Counted from the first letter of the stretch, positions 52,891 through 63,030 are shown. The stretch is 64,000 bases of DNA from Flavobacterium sp. Root186 (GCF_001428525.1 NZ_LMHW01000011.1:419362-483361); one strand, 5' to 3'. Notes: generated by a model from the sequence alone, not told the origin. A program made the numbers and translations.

Positions 52891-54147
52891 CTACAAATGT
52901 TCCAATTCTTTCCCCTTAAACCTTTGGTACAATTTAAATTTCGCACCTTTTACAATCTGTGATTTATAAATTCCAACTGAACCAGATGAAAAATAAGCAA
53001 TTGTACATCCTATAGCAATAAAAATTCCAGATTCAATACCAAATAATTCTAATCCCATAATGGTGCAGGCGATAGGAGTGTGGGTTGCGCCAGAGAAAAC
53101 AGCAACGAAACCAATTCCGGCTAAAAGCGCAATCGGCATTGGGATTAATAAGGATAAGGCACTTCCTAAAGTGGCACCAACAAAGAATAATGGTGTTACT
53201 TCTCCGCCTTTAAAACCAGCTCCCAAAGTAAATCCGGTAAATAAAATTTTAAGCAGGAAATCATACCATTCGCTCTGATTCGAAAATGAATCGACAATAA
53301 CAGGAACGCCAAGTCCTGAGAATTTTGTAAAGCCTAATCCTGCAATGGCAATCGCTAAAATTATTCCGCCAATAAAAGGACGAAGCGGCGGATATTTAAT
53401 GTTTTTCGAAAATAGAGAACCCCAAAAATGTGTGCTTCGTGAAAATAATAAAGCAGCAAAACCAGAAATAACTCCCACTAATATGGTATAAAATATAGTA
53501 CTGAAACTAAGTTCAGGAATGATTGGAATACTGTAATGCGTATGTTTTATTTCCCAAAATTCTACGGTAAAATAAGCTGCATAAGCGACTAAAAAAGAAA
53601 GTACTATACTTTTTAAATTGATTTTACTAAAATACAAAACTTCTAAAGCAAAAATAGCGCCTGCCAAAGGTGTTCCAAAAACAGAAGCAAAACCGGCGCT
53701 TATTCCCAGAATAATTAGAATCCTGCGCTCAGAATTATCTAATTTGAAAATCTTGGTGAATTGATCGGCAATTGCGCCTCCCATTTGTACGGCTGTGCCT
53801 TCACGTCCTGCAGAACCTCCAAATAAATGGGTCAGTAAGGTTCCTAAAAGAACCAAAGGAGCCATTTTAAACGGAATGACTTTTTTCGGTTTTTCGTATT
53901 CTTCGAGCAATAAATTATTGCCTTTTAACACAGATTCTCCCCAATAATAATAACTCGAACCAACTAAAAATCCGCCTAAAGGTAAAAGCCAGATGATCCA
54001 ATCGTGATGGATTCTATATTGTGTAACCCATTCTAAAGAAACAAGAAAAAATGCTGACGCAGATCCTGAAAATATGCCGATTAAAGCACAAATTATAATC
54101 CATTTAGAAATGGAAAGCAGGATTTGTTTTGGGGTTTGGGAATTCAT
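52891..54147 (-). CDS. ClC-family channel/antiporter, possibly fluoride type
   Basis: Membrane protein of 418 residues with the double-barrelled ClC fold. The selectivity motifs deviate from chloride ClCs: GSAGREGTAVQMGG replaces GREGP, FKGGEVTPLFFVGATLG replaces GxFxP, and the first motif is in GESVLKGNNLLLEEYEKPK. This combination is what I recall for the CLC-F fluoride/proton antiporters, so fluoride export is plausible. No fluoride riboswitch was recognised upstream. Annotations usually call this voltage-gated chloride channel family. Single gene. Confidence 0.82.
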   Translation of the reverse strand: MNSQTPKQILLSISKWIIICALIGIFSGSASAFFLVSLEWVTQYRIHHDWIIWLLPLGGFLVGSSYYYWGESVLKGNNLLLEEYEKPKKVIPFKMAPLVLLGTLLTHLFGGSAGREGTAVQMGGAIADQFTKIFKLDNSERRILIILGISAGFASVFGTPLAGAIFALEVLYFSKINLKSIVLSFLVAYAAYFTVEFWEIKHTHYSIPIIPELSFSTIFYTILVGVISGFAALLFSRSTHFWGSLFSKNIKYPPLRPFIGGIILAIAIAGLGFTKFSGLGVPVIVDSFSNQSEWYDFLLKILFTGFTLGAGFKGGEVTPLFFVGATLGSALSLLIPMPIALLAGIGFVAVFSGATHTPIACTIMGLELFGIESGIFIAIGCTIAYFSSGSVGIYKSQIVKGAKFKLYQRFKGKELEHL

Positions 54148-54167
54148 TAATTTTTTGTGATGTTTTT

Positions 54168-54303
54168 CTAGCCACGAATTTCACGAATTTTCACGAATTA
54201 ATATGTTTGAATTCATACAAACAAAAAGAAATCTTTAAAATCCTTTTAATCTGTGGCAAAACAAAAAAAATAATTAGTGGAAATTAGTGCAATTCGTGGC
54301 AAA
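54168..54303. repeat. ccacgaatt repeat pair between CLC and RidA genes
   Basis: gccacgaatttcacgaat at one end and the complementary gtgcaattcgtggc at the other form a degenerate inverted repeat. Members of the same family lie at 26676, 35014 and about 40730. Confidence 0.7.
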
Positions 54304-54310
54304 AAACTAT

Positions 54311-54694
54311 TTATTGTACAACAGCTGTAAATTCAATTTCAACTAAATATTCAGGAGCAACCAATTTACTGATTCCATAAAAACCAGTTGTTGGTTTTAC
54401 ATCTTTAAAGAAAGCAGAATGCGCTCTTGCAACTTCTTCAAAAGTAGAAACATCAGTTGTGAAAATTCGGGTTCTGATAACGTCTTTAATTCCAACGTTT
54501 AAATCTTCTAAAACTTTTTCAACGCGCTCAATTATATTATAGGTCTGCGCGTAAGCATCGTCGGCTTTTACTTTGTCGCCGTCAACAATTGCTACAGTTC
54601 CCGAAACTTCAATGATATTGCCAATTCTTACAGCGCGGCAGTATCCCATTTTGTCTTCCCACGGCGATCCTGTTAAGATGTTCTCTCTTTTCAT
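54311..54694 (-). CDS. RidA family protein (enamine/imine deaminase)
   Basis: Small 127-residue protein of the RidA/YjgF fold. RENILTGSPWEDKMGYCRAV, IIERVEKVLEDLNVGIKDVI, RTRIFTTDVSTFEEVARAHS and PTTGFYGISKLVAPEYLVEI follow the family pattern, including the Arg and Glu of the active site. It hydrolyses reactive enamine or imine intermediates of PLP enzymes. Soluble, trimeric in the family. Single gene. Confidence 0.9.
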   Translation of the reverse strand: MKRENILTGSPWEDKMGYCRAVRIGNIIEVSGTVAIVDGDKVKADDAYAQTYNIIERVEKVLEDLNVGIKDVIRTRIFTTDVSTFEEVARAHSAFFKDVKPTTGFYGISKLVAPEYLVEIEFTAVVQ

Positions 54695-54857
54695 TTTATG
54701 AGGTTTTTTTGAATTGTTTTGCTCGTTTTTAAAACAAATTCAGGTTAATTAATGCGCTGCAATTTAGGAAATATGCCCGTTAAAAAGAATTATATTGAGT
54801 TGAAATCACGCTGAAAATCTTTCTTTTTTGTGATATTTCAAAAGAGAGATTAAGAGT

Positions 54858-55163
54858 TTAGTCTGCCTGATTTTCTTCGTAAATTCGGAGTTTGTTCTGC
54901 GTGTTTGTCAAGTGGTGCTGTAAAGCTTCAATTTTATTCAGCAAATGATAAATAGCATCAATTCCTTCTAAATTAATATTAAGATCATAATGCATACGAA
55001 TCATTTTTTCAATTGAAGGCAGTTGTTCCGGCTGAAGATATTCGTCATTTTCTTCCATAATAATTTCTACTAAACCATAATTATGAAGTTCAGTTATAAA
55101 AGTATTTTCAATTTCATGATAAATACAAAACTGTTTAATTTGGATTAAGTTCTTGCTACTCAT
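54858..55163 (-). CDS. cbpM: Chaperone modulator CbpM
   Basis: Protein of 101 residues that inhibits the J-domain co-chaperone CbpA. It starts [20 protein letters not shown] and has the CbpM/MerR-like helical pattern, [20 protein letters not shown] then [20 protein letters not shown] and [14 protein letters not shown]. Its start overlaps the end of cbpA by 8 bases (55156-55163), so the two are translationally coupled. Confidence 0.88.
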   Translation of the reverse strand: MSSKNLIQIKQFCIYHEIENTFITELHNYGLVEIIMEENDEYLQPEQLPSIEKMIRMHYDLNINLEGIDAIYHLLNKIEALQHHLTNTQNKLRIYEENQAD

Positions 55164-56073
55164 GATTTCTAAGTTTAGATAATTCTGTAAATAATTCTTT
55201 TTCTTTTTCAGATAATTGAGTCGGAATTTTTAAGTTATACGTCACATATAAATCTCCAAATTGATTTTCTTTTTTATAAATGGGAAAACCTTTTCCTTTT
55301 AATTTGACTTTTGTTCCAGTTTGAGTTTCGGCAGGAACTTTAATTTTTACCTTTCCGTCAAAAGTTTTGATATTAATTTCTCCGCCTAAAACTGCCGTAT
55401 AAAGATCCAGATCAACATTAGAATATAAATTGTTTCCTTCTCTTTTAAAATCAGAATTATTTTCAATTATAAAGGTGATGAACAAATCGCCGTTTGGTCC
55501 GCCGTTTACACCAGCGCCGCCATGTCCCGGAATTTTGATAATCTGACCGTTTTCTACTCCGGCCGGAATTGTAATTCGGATATTTTTACCATTTACAGTC
55601 AAACTTTGTTTGTGAGTGGTGTAGGCAGAAGCCAAATCTAATTGCAGTTCAGCATTAAAATCCTGTCCTCTATATTTAGACTGACCTCGGCTGCTTCGCC
55701 CTGAACCATACATAGAATTAAAGAAATCTGAGAAATCACTTCCTGAAAAATCGCCTCCGCCAAAACCAGAAAAATCTTGATTACTTTGCTGCTGTCTGGA
55801 ATATTGCTGTTGATTAGGGTCGTAACCTGCCTTTTCAAATTCATCGGCATGTTTCCAGTCTTTTCCGTATTTATCGTATTTTTTACGATTTTCAGGATTG
55901 CTTAAAACTTCGTTTGCTTCATTGATTTCCTTGAATTTTTTCTCTGCTTCCTTATCATTCGGATTCAAGTCTGGATGATATTTTCTGGCCAGTTTTCGAT
56001 ATGCTTTTTTAATCTCGGCTTCAGTAGCAGATTTTGTAACATCTAAAGTTTTATAATAGTCGATATAATCCAT
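55156..56073 (-). CDS. cbpA: J-domain co-chaperone CbpA
   Basis: DnaJ-like protein of 305 residues with the J-domain ([23 protein letters not shown] in [14 protein letters not shown]), a Gly/Phe/Ser-rich linker ([20 protein letters not shown]) and the C-terminal substrate-binding domain ([40 protein letters not shown]). The zinc finger of DnaJ is absent, so it is the CbpA type. It is coupled with cbpM. It assists DnaK in folding and binds DNA in E. coli. Confidence 0.93.
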   Translation of the reverse strand: MDYIDYYKTLDVTKSATEAEIKKAYRKLARKYHPDLNPNDKEAEKKFKEINEANEVLSNPENRKKYDKYGKDWKHADEFEKAGYDPNQQQYSRQQQSNQDFSGFGGGDFSGSDFSDFFNSMYGSGRSSRGQSKYRGQDFNAELQLDLASAYTTHKQSLTVNGKNIRITIPAGVENGQIIKIPGHGGAGVNGGPNGDLFITFIIENNSDFKREGNNLYSNVDLDLYTAVLGGEINIKTFDGKVKIKVPAETQTGTKVKLKGKGFPIYKKENQFGDLYVTYNLKIPTQLSEKEKELFTELSKLRNHE

Positions 56074-56379
56074 CTTTTTGAATTTTAAGATAAAATAAAT
56101 TGAGGTATTGAAGTTAAGAATAAGTTGTTAACTATCAAAGTGATGTACAAGTTTAAAATAAAAATTAACGTCTGTTTTTGGAATTTGGAATTTTCAATTT
56201 GGAATTTATTTTTATTTAGAGAAACAATAATTGGCAGGTTTTTTGATTTCAAAAAATTAGCCTAATATATTGTTATAATAGTCTTAAAGTTGTCGCACCA
56301 AACTTATTTATGCTATTTTTGTGATGCTAGACTTGAGTTCTATAATAATTATAAAAGCCGATTCGATAAAACTTTTTCA

Positions 56380-57123
56380 ATGAAGCATATTTTATTTTTC
56401 ATACTATTTTTTGCCGCTGTAACCGTTTCAGCGCAAACAGAATTTGGGACAAAGTTCAAGCCTATTCCGGCACCTAAGTTTAGCGCAAAGAAAAAAACAC
56501 CACTACCACAAGTCAAAGATCCACAAGCAGAAACGACAGATGTACCAAGTATTAAAACACCAAATGTTTTTGATAATACAAGTATAACTCCTAAGTCGCA
56601 GCTTCAAGTTGGAGCAGAAAAAAGTAATTTTTCAATGGCTCCAAAAAATGATTTTGCTAATCCGGGGGATCAATATGTTCCTAAAATGGAAAAAGACTTA
56701 GATCGTGCATTAAAAGATGCGGGGTTAAAAGAAGATCAGCAACCTTTAGTTAGAACCGATGTGAGTTATGGAGATATTAGAACAAGTTCTGCTTTTTTTG
56801 TTATCAAATACCGTGATTATGGTGCTATCGATGGAGATTTGATTAAAGCGGTATTAAATAAGGATGTAGTGAAAGACCGACTATTATTGAAAGGTGGATT
56901 TCAGGAATTTAGAATATATTTAACTGAAGGTATCAATACTTTTGATATGATTGCGCTTAATCGAGGTGAATTAGGTGGAAATACAGGTGAATTTCAAATA
57001 TTTGATGCCGAAGGAAAATTTATTTTATCTGATGTTTGGGAAAATTTTGATACAGGTGTAAAATCAAAATTTGTTATTATAAGAGAGGATACTTCACTTA
57101 ATAAGGATAAGAAAACGAAATAA
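56380..57123 (+). CDS. Secreted protein of unknown function
   Basis: Protein of 247 residues. I chose the ATG at 56380, since the residues read from the upstream TTG do not look like a signal peptide, whereas MKHILFFILFFAAVTVSAQT does. The mature part starts with a Pro/Lys-rich segment (FGTKFKPIPAPKFSAKKKTP). The second half has PLVRTDVSYGDIRTSSAFFV, IKYRDYGAIDGDLIKAVLNK, and FREFRIYLTEGI-like strands, suggesting a beta-sandwich. I do not recognise the family. It precedes guaA, and it is probably periplasmic. Confidence 0.72.
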   Translation: MKHILFFILFFAAVTVSAQTEFGTKFKPIPAPKFSAKKKTPLPQVKDPQAETTDVPSIKTPNVFDNTSITPKSQLQVGAEKSNFSMAPKNDFANPGDQYVPKMEKDLDRALKDAGLKEDQQPLVRTDVSYGDIRTSSAFFVIKYRDYGAIDGDLIKAVLNKDVVKDRLLLKGGFQEFRIYLTEGINTFDMIALNRGELGGNTGEFQIFDAEGKFILSDVWENFDTGVKSKFVIIREDTSLNKDKKTK

Positions 57124-57149
57124 AGTTGCAAAGTTACTAAGTATAAACT

Positions 57150-57236
57150 ATAAAAGGCTCAGAACCTTAGCAACTCAGTATCTTAGAACCTCAAAGAAAA
57201 AACCTTTGAACCTTTGTAACTCTGAACCTTTGAGCC
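57150..57236 (+). repeat. cctttgaacctttg word repeats
   Basis: Several copies of tttgaacctttg and ggctcagaacc-type words in the gap before guaA, related to those at 11466-11492, 11775-11812 and 12737-12767. Confidence 0.65.
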
Positions 57237-57238
57237 TA

Positions 57239-57290
57239 AAAAATCGGAACAATAAAAAAAATATAATTTTTTCATTGTTCCGATTTTTCA
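57239..57290 (+). terminator. Terminator of the secreted-protein gene
   Basis: aaatcggaacaat / attgttccgattttt hairpin with T-run; just before guaA. Confidence 0.8.
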
Positions 57291-57318
57291 ATTTCGAATA
57301 TAAAAAGTATTTTTGCGC

Positions 57319-58848
57319 ATGCAACACAACGTACTTATTTTAGATTTCGGATCGCAATACACACAGCTTATTGCGCGTAGAGTTCGCGAATTAAATATAT
57401 TCTGCGAAATTTTCCCTTACAATCACTTTCCTAGTGATTTATCAGCTTACAAAGCAGTAATTTTAGGCGGAAGCCCTTTTTCTGTTCGCGCAGAAGATGC
57501 CCCGCATCCTGATTTATCTCAAATTAGAGGTAAACTTCCAATGCTTGCCGTTTGTTACGGAGCGCAATATTTAGCTCATTTTAGTGGAGGTGAAGTTGCA
57601 GCTTCTAATACTAGAGAATACGGTAGAGCAAATTTATCTTATATAAAAGATAATGAAGTTTTCTTTGAAGGAGTTTCAGAAAACAGTCAGGTTTGGATGA
57701 GCCACAGTGATAGTATCAAAGCACTTCCAACAAATGCTGTAAAATTAGCAAGCACACACGACGTAGAATTTGCCGCTTATAAAATTGAAGGCGAAACAAC
57801 TTACGGAATTCAATATCATCCAGAAGTTTTCCATTCTACAGACGGATCAAAAATGCTGGAAAACTTTTTAGTGAAAATTGCCGAAGTTCCTCAAAACTTT
57901 ACACCAAATGCTTTCGTAGAAGAAATGGTGGGAGAGTTAAAAGAGAAATTAGGAAACGATAAAGTAGTTTTAGGATTATCAGGTGGGGTAGATTCTACTG
58001 TAGCTGCAGTTTTATTACATCAGGCAATTGGTAAAAACCTTTACTGTATTTTCGTAAACAACGGTTTACTTCGTAAAAACGAATTCCAAAATGTATTAGA
58101 TCAATACAAAGGAATGGGATTAAACGTAAAAGGCGTGGATGCCGGAGATCGTTTTCTTTCTGAACTTGCCGGAATCAGCGATCCAGAAACGAAACGTAAA
58201 ACAATTGGACGTGTATTTATCGAAGTTTTTGATGATGAATCACATTTAATTGAAGATGTAAAATGGTTGGCGCAGGGAACTATTTACCCGGACGTTATTG
58301 AATCGGTTTCGGTAAAAGGGCCATCGGCAACAATTAAATCGCACCACAACGTTGGTGGATTGCCAGATTATATGAAATTAAAAATTGTAGAACCACTTAG
58401 AATGCTTTTCAAAGATGAAGTGCGACGAGTTGGAGCTACTTTAGGAATAGATCCTGAATTATTAGGAAGACACCCTTTCCCGGGACCAGGATTATCAATT
58501 AGAATTTTAGGAGATATTACTCCAGAGAAAGTACAAATTTTACAAGATGTTGATTCTGTTTTTATTGAAGGATTAAAATCTTGGGGATTATACGACAAAG
58601 TTTGGCAGGCTGGGGCAATTTTGCTTCCGGTAAATAGTGTTGGAGTTATGGGTGATGAGCGTACTTATGAAAAAGTAGTAGCGCTTAGAGCCGTAGAATC
58701 AACAGACGGTATGACTGCTGACTGGGTTCATTTGCCTTACGATTTCTTGATGAAAGTGTCAAACGACATTATCAACAAGGTAAAAGGCGTGAATCGTGTA
58801 GTTTACGATATAAGTTCAAAACCACCTGCAACAATTGAGTGGGAATAG
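57319..58848 (+). CDS. guaA: GMP synthase (glutamine-hydrolysing)
   Basis: Converts XMP to GMP with ATP and glutamine; 509 residues. The class I amidotransferase domain has Cys 79 in [14 protein letters not shown] and His 167/Glu 169 in IQYHPEVFH. The ATP-pyrophosphatase domain has the P-loop [20 protein letters not shown], and [19 protein letters not shown] and the dimerisation domain end with [11 protein letters not shown] chose the ATG at 57319 over a TTG two codons upstream. A TATTTTTG (57308-57315) ends only 3 bases before the start, so the mRNA could be nearly leaderless. Confidence 0.97.
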   Translation: MQHNVLILDFGSQYTQLIARRVRELNIFCEIFPYNHFPSDLSAYKAVILGGSPFSVRAEDAPHPDLSQIRGKLPMLAVCYGAQYLAHFSGGEVAASNTREYGRANLSYIKDNEVFFEGVSENSQVWMSHSDSIKALPTNAVKLASTHDVEFAAYKIEGETTYGIQYHPEVFHSTDGSKMLENFLVKIAEVPQNFTPNAFVEEMVGELKEKLGNDKVVLGLSGGVDSTVAAVLLHQAIGKNLYCIFVNNGLLRKNEFQNVLDQYKGMGLNVKGVDAGDRFLSELAGISDPETKRKTIGRVFIEVFDDESHLIEDVKWLAQGTIYPDVIESVSVKGPSATIKSHHNVGGLPDYMKLKIVEPLRMLFKDEVRRVGATLGIDPELLGRHPFPGPGLSIRILGDITPEKVQILQDVDSVFIEGLKSWGLYDKVWQAGAILLPVNSVGVMGDERTYEKVVALRAVESTDGMTADWVHLPYDFLMKVSNDIINKVKGVNRVVYDISSKPPATIEWE

Positions 58849-58862
58849 TATTGTTTTTAAAA

Positions 58863-58896
58863 TTAAGGCCTTACATTTGTAAGGCCTTAATTTTTT
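58863..58896 (+). terminator. Terminator of guaA
   Basis: ttaaggccttac / gtaaggccttaa hairpin followed by TTTTTT, between guaA and the LysM gene. Confidence 0.88.
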
Positions 58897-58910
58897 ATAA
58901 CCTACTATTT

Positions 58911-60818
58911 ATGAGAGACTTTTTAACGATTTCTCTTGTGTTTATTTTGTCTTTTAACAAAATAACTGCACAAGATTCAATTATTGAGCACAAGATTCAA
59001 AAAGGAGAAACCGCTTATTTCATTGCCCAAAAGTATAAGGTTTCTGTAGACGAGATTTACAAACTCAACCCCGAATCGCAAAACGGAATCAAAGACAATC
59101 AAATTATTAAGATTCCTGTTCATTCTCCACAAAAAATAAATCAAGAGCAGCAAATCATTCATGTTGTTGGCGAAAAAGAAACGCTGTATGGTTTATCTAA
59201 AAAATACAATGTTTCTGTAGAAAATCTTCAAAACGCAAATCAGGCAGTTCTTGCAGGCGGACTTCAGGTTGGGCAGGAATTAATTATTCCGCAGAGTGCT
59301 TCAAATCTTCCAAAAACAGAAATTACTGCTTCTTCGAAAATAACACATCTTGTTGTGGCAAAAGAATCTTTATTCAGCATTGCCAGACAATATAACGTTT
59401 CAGTTCAGGATTTAGAAAATCTTAATAAAGAGTTACTACAAAATGGACTGCAGATTGGTCAAACCATTGCAATTCCAAACAAACGAAAAACTTTAGATGG
59501 AAAAGTTCGCGTAATCAATCAGGAAACTGTTTTTCATGTGGTTGAACCAAAGGAAACTAAATTTTCGATCTCTAAAAAATACGGAATTACAATTGATCAG
59601 CTGGAATCTCAAAATCCGGAAATTATAAATGGATTAATTGTTGGTAATAAATTGGCTATCAATACGACAGCAATAAAACCAGCAAACGAAAGCGAGGAAT
59701 TGATGCTGGCTCTTGCCGAAAAACAAGTTGTAGTCGAAAAAACAAAAGCCAAAACGGTCGAAATTGATGATTTAAAAGACAGACTGGTTATTCAAAAAGA
59801 AATGAATCAGAAGATTATAAAAATTAACGATTTGAAAGTTAATTTGAATGATATGAACGGTTCAAAAGAAAATTCGGTTGAAAAATTGCGTTTGGTTTTA
59901 GAAGCCAATAAAAATGTACAGGATATTTTAATGGCAAAATTAGATTCATTAGTAAACACGATGAATAATGATTTGGTCGAATTAAAACGAATGGATATTT
60001 TAAATGTTGATGAATCAAAGCGTTTAGAAAAACAATCGTATGAAAGCATCGGTAAAACAAGCGAAATATCCTCTCAGTTAAAAAAAGAACTGGCTGAAAA
60101 CCGAAAAGCGTATGCGGGTTTAATGAATAAAGTGGAGAAAATTGCTGTTGAAGAAAATCAGGAATACAAGAAGAAAATCCGCGAAAGCGAAAAAAATAAA
60201 AACGTTACTTCAATCCAGCAAAGGCTTTCTTTAGAAGAAATTAAACGTTACAAAATTGAGCAGGAGCAGGGTGATGCCAAAAATCAACAGCTAATTTCTA
60301 AAATTGACTCGCTGGATACTCAAAAACAAATTGAGGTAAAACGTCACATTAGCAAAGCTTCTTATTATAGTATGGAAGCCAGAAAATTTGATGACAAACT
60401 GGCTTTGGTTAAACTGAAAAAATATCAGGATGAAGCGATTAAAAAATCAGCTTCTGCAGCAACTTCAAAAGCAGTTTCGCTGGAAGAAATGAAACGAGAA
60501 CTAAAAGAAAATCCGTTTAAGAATGAAAAAAATATAAAGATTGAAGTTTATGATAATCTTAAAGAAGTTTCAAACGGCTATTACTTAGTTTTAGGTATAT
60601 TTACAGACGCGCCACAGCGAGATAAGCTAATTATACAACTTATTGATTCGGGCGATTTTAACGCTAGTTTTTTCTTTAATATAAACAGTCTTTCTTACTA
60701 TGTTTATTCAGATAAATTCCAAAATATGGAAGAACTTCTGTATCAATGCAAGAAAAAAGAAGAAGATGAGTTATATAAGAACGTTATTATTGCTAAGTTA
60801 GAAGTCGATCTTCGATAA
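58911..60818 (+). CDS. LysM protein with coiled coil and SPOR-like C-terminus
   Basis: Envelope protein of 635 residues. The start MRDFLTISLVFILSFNKITA is a signal peptide; I reject an earlier in-frame start within guaA's end. Four LysM peptidoglycan-binding domains follow (for example HKIQKGETAYFIAQKYKVSV, HVVGEKETLYGLSKKYNVSV, HLVVAKESLFSIARQYNVSV, HVVEPKETKFSISKKYGIT). Then comes a long charged coiled coil of roughly residues 265-540 (LSLEEIKRYKIEQEQGDAKN) and a C-terminal NGYYLVLGIFTDAPQRDKLI with FNINSLSYYVYSDKFQNMEE, a SPOR-like fold that binds denuded glycan. It likely sits in the periplasm at peptidoglycan and may act as a structural or regulatory factor for cell-wall turnover. Confidence 0.85.
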   Translation: MRDFLTISLVFILSFNKITAQDSIIEHKIQKGETAYFIAQKYKVSVDEIYKLNPESQNGIKDNQIIKIPVHSPQKINQEQQIIHVVGEKETLYGLSKKYNVSVENLQNANQAVLAGGLQVGQELIIPQSASNLPKTEITASSKITHLVVAKESLFSIARQYNVSVQDLENLNKELLQNGLQIGQTIAIPNKRKTLDGKVRVINQETVFHVVEPKETKFSISKKYGITIDQLESQNPEIINGLIVGNKLAINTTAIKPANESEELMLALAEKQVVVEKTKAKTVEIDDLKDRLVIQKEMNQKIIKINDLKVNLNDMNGSKENSVEKLRLVLEANKNVQDILMAKLDSLVNTMNNDLVELKRMDILNVDESKRLEKQSYESIGKTSEISSQLKKELAENRKAYAGLMNKVEKIAVEENQEYKKKIRESEKNKNVTSIQQRLSLEEIKRYKIEQEQGDAKNQQLISKIDSLDTQKQIEVKRHISKASYYSMEARKFDDKLALVKLKKYQDEAIKKSASAATSKAVSLEEMKRELKENPFKNEKNIKIEVYDNLKEVSNGYYLVLGIFTDAPQRDKLIIQLIDSGDFNASFFFNINSLSYYVYSDKFQNMEELLYQCKKKEEDELYKNVIIAKLEVDLR

Positions 60819-60912
60819 TTTTTTGGAAGAATAGACAAGTGGCGTGAATCTTGTATAAGAGAAATTAGTATCTTGTTTTTGAATTAAAAATTAAATTGTT
60901 TTAAGCCTTATT

Positions 60913-63030
60913 ATGAAATATTATTCAACATTATTTTTACTTGTTTTTTTTGTAACCTGTTCTGCTTTTTCGCAAGGAAAAGCGGTGAAATATACAGTTT
61001 CAAGTGGAGAAACGGTTAACCAAATTGCTCAAAAATTTAAGGTTACGCCTTTTGATATTTATGAATTAAATCCGGATGCGCGTAATGGTGTAAAACCAAA
61101 TACGGTTTTGCTGATTCCGGCGGCATCAAATAAAAATACAGACAAAAAAGAAACAGCTGCGGTAAAATCGACTGGTAATTCAAAAGCGATTACGCACGAA
61201 GTGCAGCCGAAAGAAACGCTGTTTGGTCTTGAAAAAAAATATGGTATTAGTGATGAAGCATTAAAAGCAGCAAATCCTTTTTTGGTTACTGACGGTTTAC
61301 AGCCGGGGCAGACATTGACAATTCCGGGAAAAGGTTCTGCATCAAAAGCTGCAGCAACTTCAGACAAAAAACAAAAAGGAACTGAAAAATATGTTTATCA
61401 TGATGTAGCTCCAAAGGAAACTAAATTTGGAATTGCAAAACAATACGGGATTTCAATTGAAGAATTAGAAAAGAAAAATCCGGAAATTGTAACAAGCTTA
61501 CCAGTTGGATACCGATTGACAATTAAAGGAACTGCTCCTAAAACTGAAACTCCAGCGCCTGTTACTACAGCTGCAAAACCTGAAGAAACTAAAAAACCTG
61601 CGGAATCTAAAAAAGCAGTTTCTTATATGGAATATCAGGTAAAACCAAAAGAAACATTTTATAGTTTAGGAAGAGTTTTTCACTTAACTCAGGAAGAATT
61701 AACTGCCTTAAATCCATCACTTTCAGAAGGAGTAAAAGAAGGAATGGTTTTAAAAGTCCCTGCAGGATATGTGGCACCAGCTCCAATTGTAGCACAATCA
61801 CAGCCAGTTGAAAAACCAGTACAAACTTCTGTAGAAAAACCAGCTGAAAAAGCGATTGAAAAACCAGTTGAAAGCAAAGGCGGAGGAATTAAAATAGTAG
61901 ATAAAGTAAAATCTGAAACTGTTTCTGCAGATCCTGAAATAGTTGAATTAACTAAAAAAAGAGGTCAAGGCGAACGCAAAAAAGTGGTTTTGTTACTTCC
62001 GTTTAATCTGGCAAAATTACAAAGTGATACAACCGGAATGGCGGCACGTTTAAAAACAGATAAATTTTTAAACATGACGCTGGATTTTTATTCGGGAGCA
62101 ATGATGGCAATTGATTCGGCAAGAACATTGAAACTGCCAATTGATGTTGCTATTTATGATTCGCAGGAAACAAAAACAACATCGAATATTTCGAGTTTAA
62201 TTGCACAAAATAAATTACAGGAAGCAGATGCAGTTGTAGGACCGTTTTATCAAAATAATGCTGAGTCTACGGCAAATTCACTTCGTTTGTATAATGTTCC
62301 TGTTATTTCCCCATTATCAAAAGATGTGGCAAATCCTATCGATAATTTGTACCAGACAATACCTTCAAACGATGTGGTTCGAAATGCAATTTTCGATTAT
62401 ATGAGGGCTAAAAACGGAAACATTGTAGCTGTTGTAGACAAGAAAAAAGAATCAGTTATAAGTTATATCAAACAAAACCAAAAAGGAGTTGTTTTTGCGG
62501 CTTTAACGGAAACCGGAGGCTTAGATGTTGCTAATTTAAAAAGCTTATTACTGCCAAATAGAATGAATTACGTAGTGATGGAAACGGGAAATACAGCAAT
62601 GATTAAAACAGTAATTAAAGCGTTAACGGATGCTCAAAAAACTTGTCAGGTGCAATTGGTAATTTTAGAACAAAATAGCACGCTTGATACAGACGAAATT
62701 AGTTTTGACAATTTGGTAAAACTGAAATTAATGTACCCATCTGTAACTCGTGACAGTGACGATCAATCGGTTTCGATTTTTAAGAAAGAATATAAGTTGA
62801 AAAATAAAGCTTATCCTAATACGTATGCAACCAGAGGTTTTGATGTAACTTTTGATACCATGATGCGTCTGGTTCAGGGAAAAACGTATCAGGAAACAGC
62901 AGATTTAATGACCACACAGCAGGTGGATAATAAATTTCAATTTTATAAAAAAGAAGATGGCGGACACGCAAATAAAGGTGTCTACATACTATATTACGAT
63001 TCAGACTTAACTTTAAAAGAAGCAAATTAA
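60913..63030 (+). CDS. LysM protein with type-1 periplasmic-binding domain
   Basis: Envelope protein of 705 residues with a signal peptide (MKYYSTLFLLVFFVTCSAFS). Four LysM modules read VKYTVSSGETVNQIAQKFKV, HEVQPKETLFGLEKKYGISD, HDVAPKETKFGIAKQYGISI and YQVKPKETFYSLGRVFHLTQ. A Pro/Lys-rich linker (VEKPVQTSVEKPAEKAIEK) leads to a C-terminal domain of about 350 residues with the type-1 periplasmic-binding fold: VVLLLPFNLAKLQSDTTGMA, LKLPIDVAIYDSQETKTTSN, and AVVGPFYQNNAESTANSLRL. This fold also occurs in LpoA-type peptidoglycan-synthase activators, so a role in controlling peptidoglycan synthesis is plausible (inference). Its TAA overlaps the ATG of the OsmC gene by one base. Confidence 0.88.
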   Translation: MKYYSTLFLLVFFVTCSAFSQGKAVKYTVSSGETVNQIAQKFKVTPFDIYELNPDARNGVKPNTVLLIPAASNKNTDKKETAAVKSTGNSKAITHEVQPKETLFGLEKKYGISDEALKAANPFLVTDGLQPGQTLTIPGKGSASKAAATSDKKQKGTEKYVYHDVAPKETKFGIAKQYGISIEELEKKNPEIVTSLPVGYRLTIKGTAPKTETPAPVTTAAKPEETKKPAESKKAVSYMEYQVKPKETFYSLGRVFHLTQEELTALNPSLSEGVKEGMVLKVPAGYVAPAPIVAQSQPVEKPVQTSVEKPAEKAIEKPVESKGGGIKIVDKVKSETVSADPEIVELTKKRGQGERKKVVLLLPFNLAKLQSDTTGMAARLKTDKFLNMTLDFYSGAMMAIDSARTLKLPIDVAIYDSQETKTTSNISSLIAQNKLQEADAVVGPFYQNNAESTANSLRLYNVPVISPLSKDVANPIDNLYQTIPSNDVVRNAIFDYMRAKNGNIVAVVDKKKESVISYIKQNQKGVVFAALTETGGLDVANLKSLLLPNRMNYVVMETGNTAMIKTVIKALTDAQKTCQVQLVILEQNSTLDTDEISFDNLVKLKLMYPSVTRDSDDQSVSIFKKEYKLKNKAYPNTYATRGFDVTFDTMMRLVQGKTYQETADLMTTQQVDNKFQFYKKEDGGHANKGVYILYYDSDLTLKEAN

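Noticed and set aside
54148..54310. Fluoride riboswitch before the ClC gene
   Set aside because: I searched the upstream bases by eye for the conserved crcB core and found only ccacgaatt repeats.
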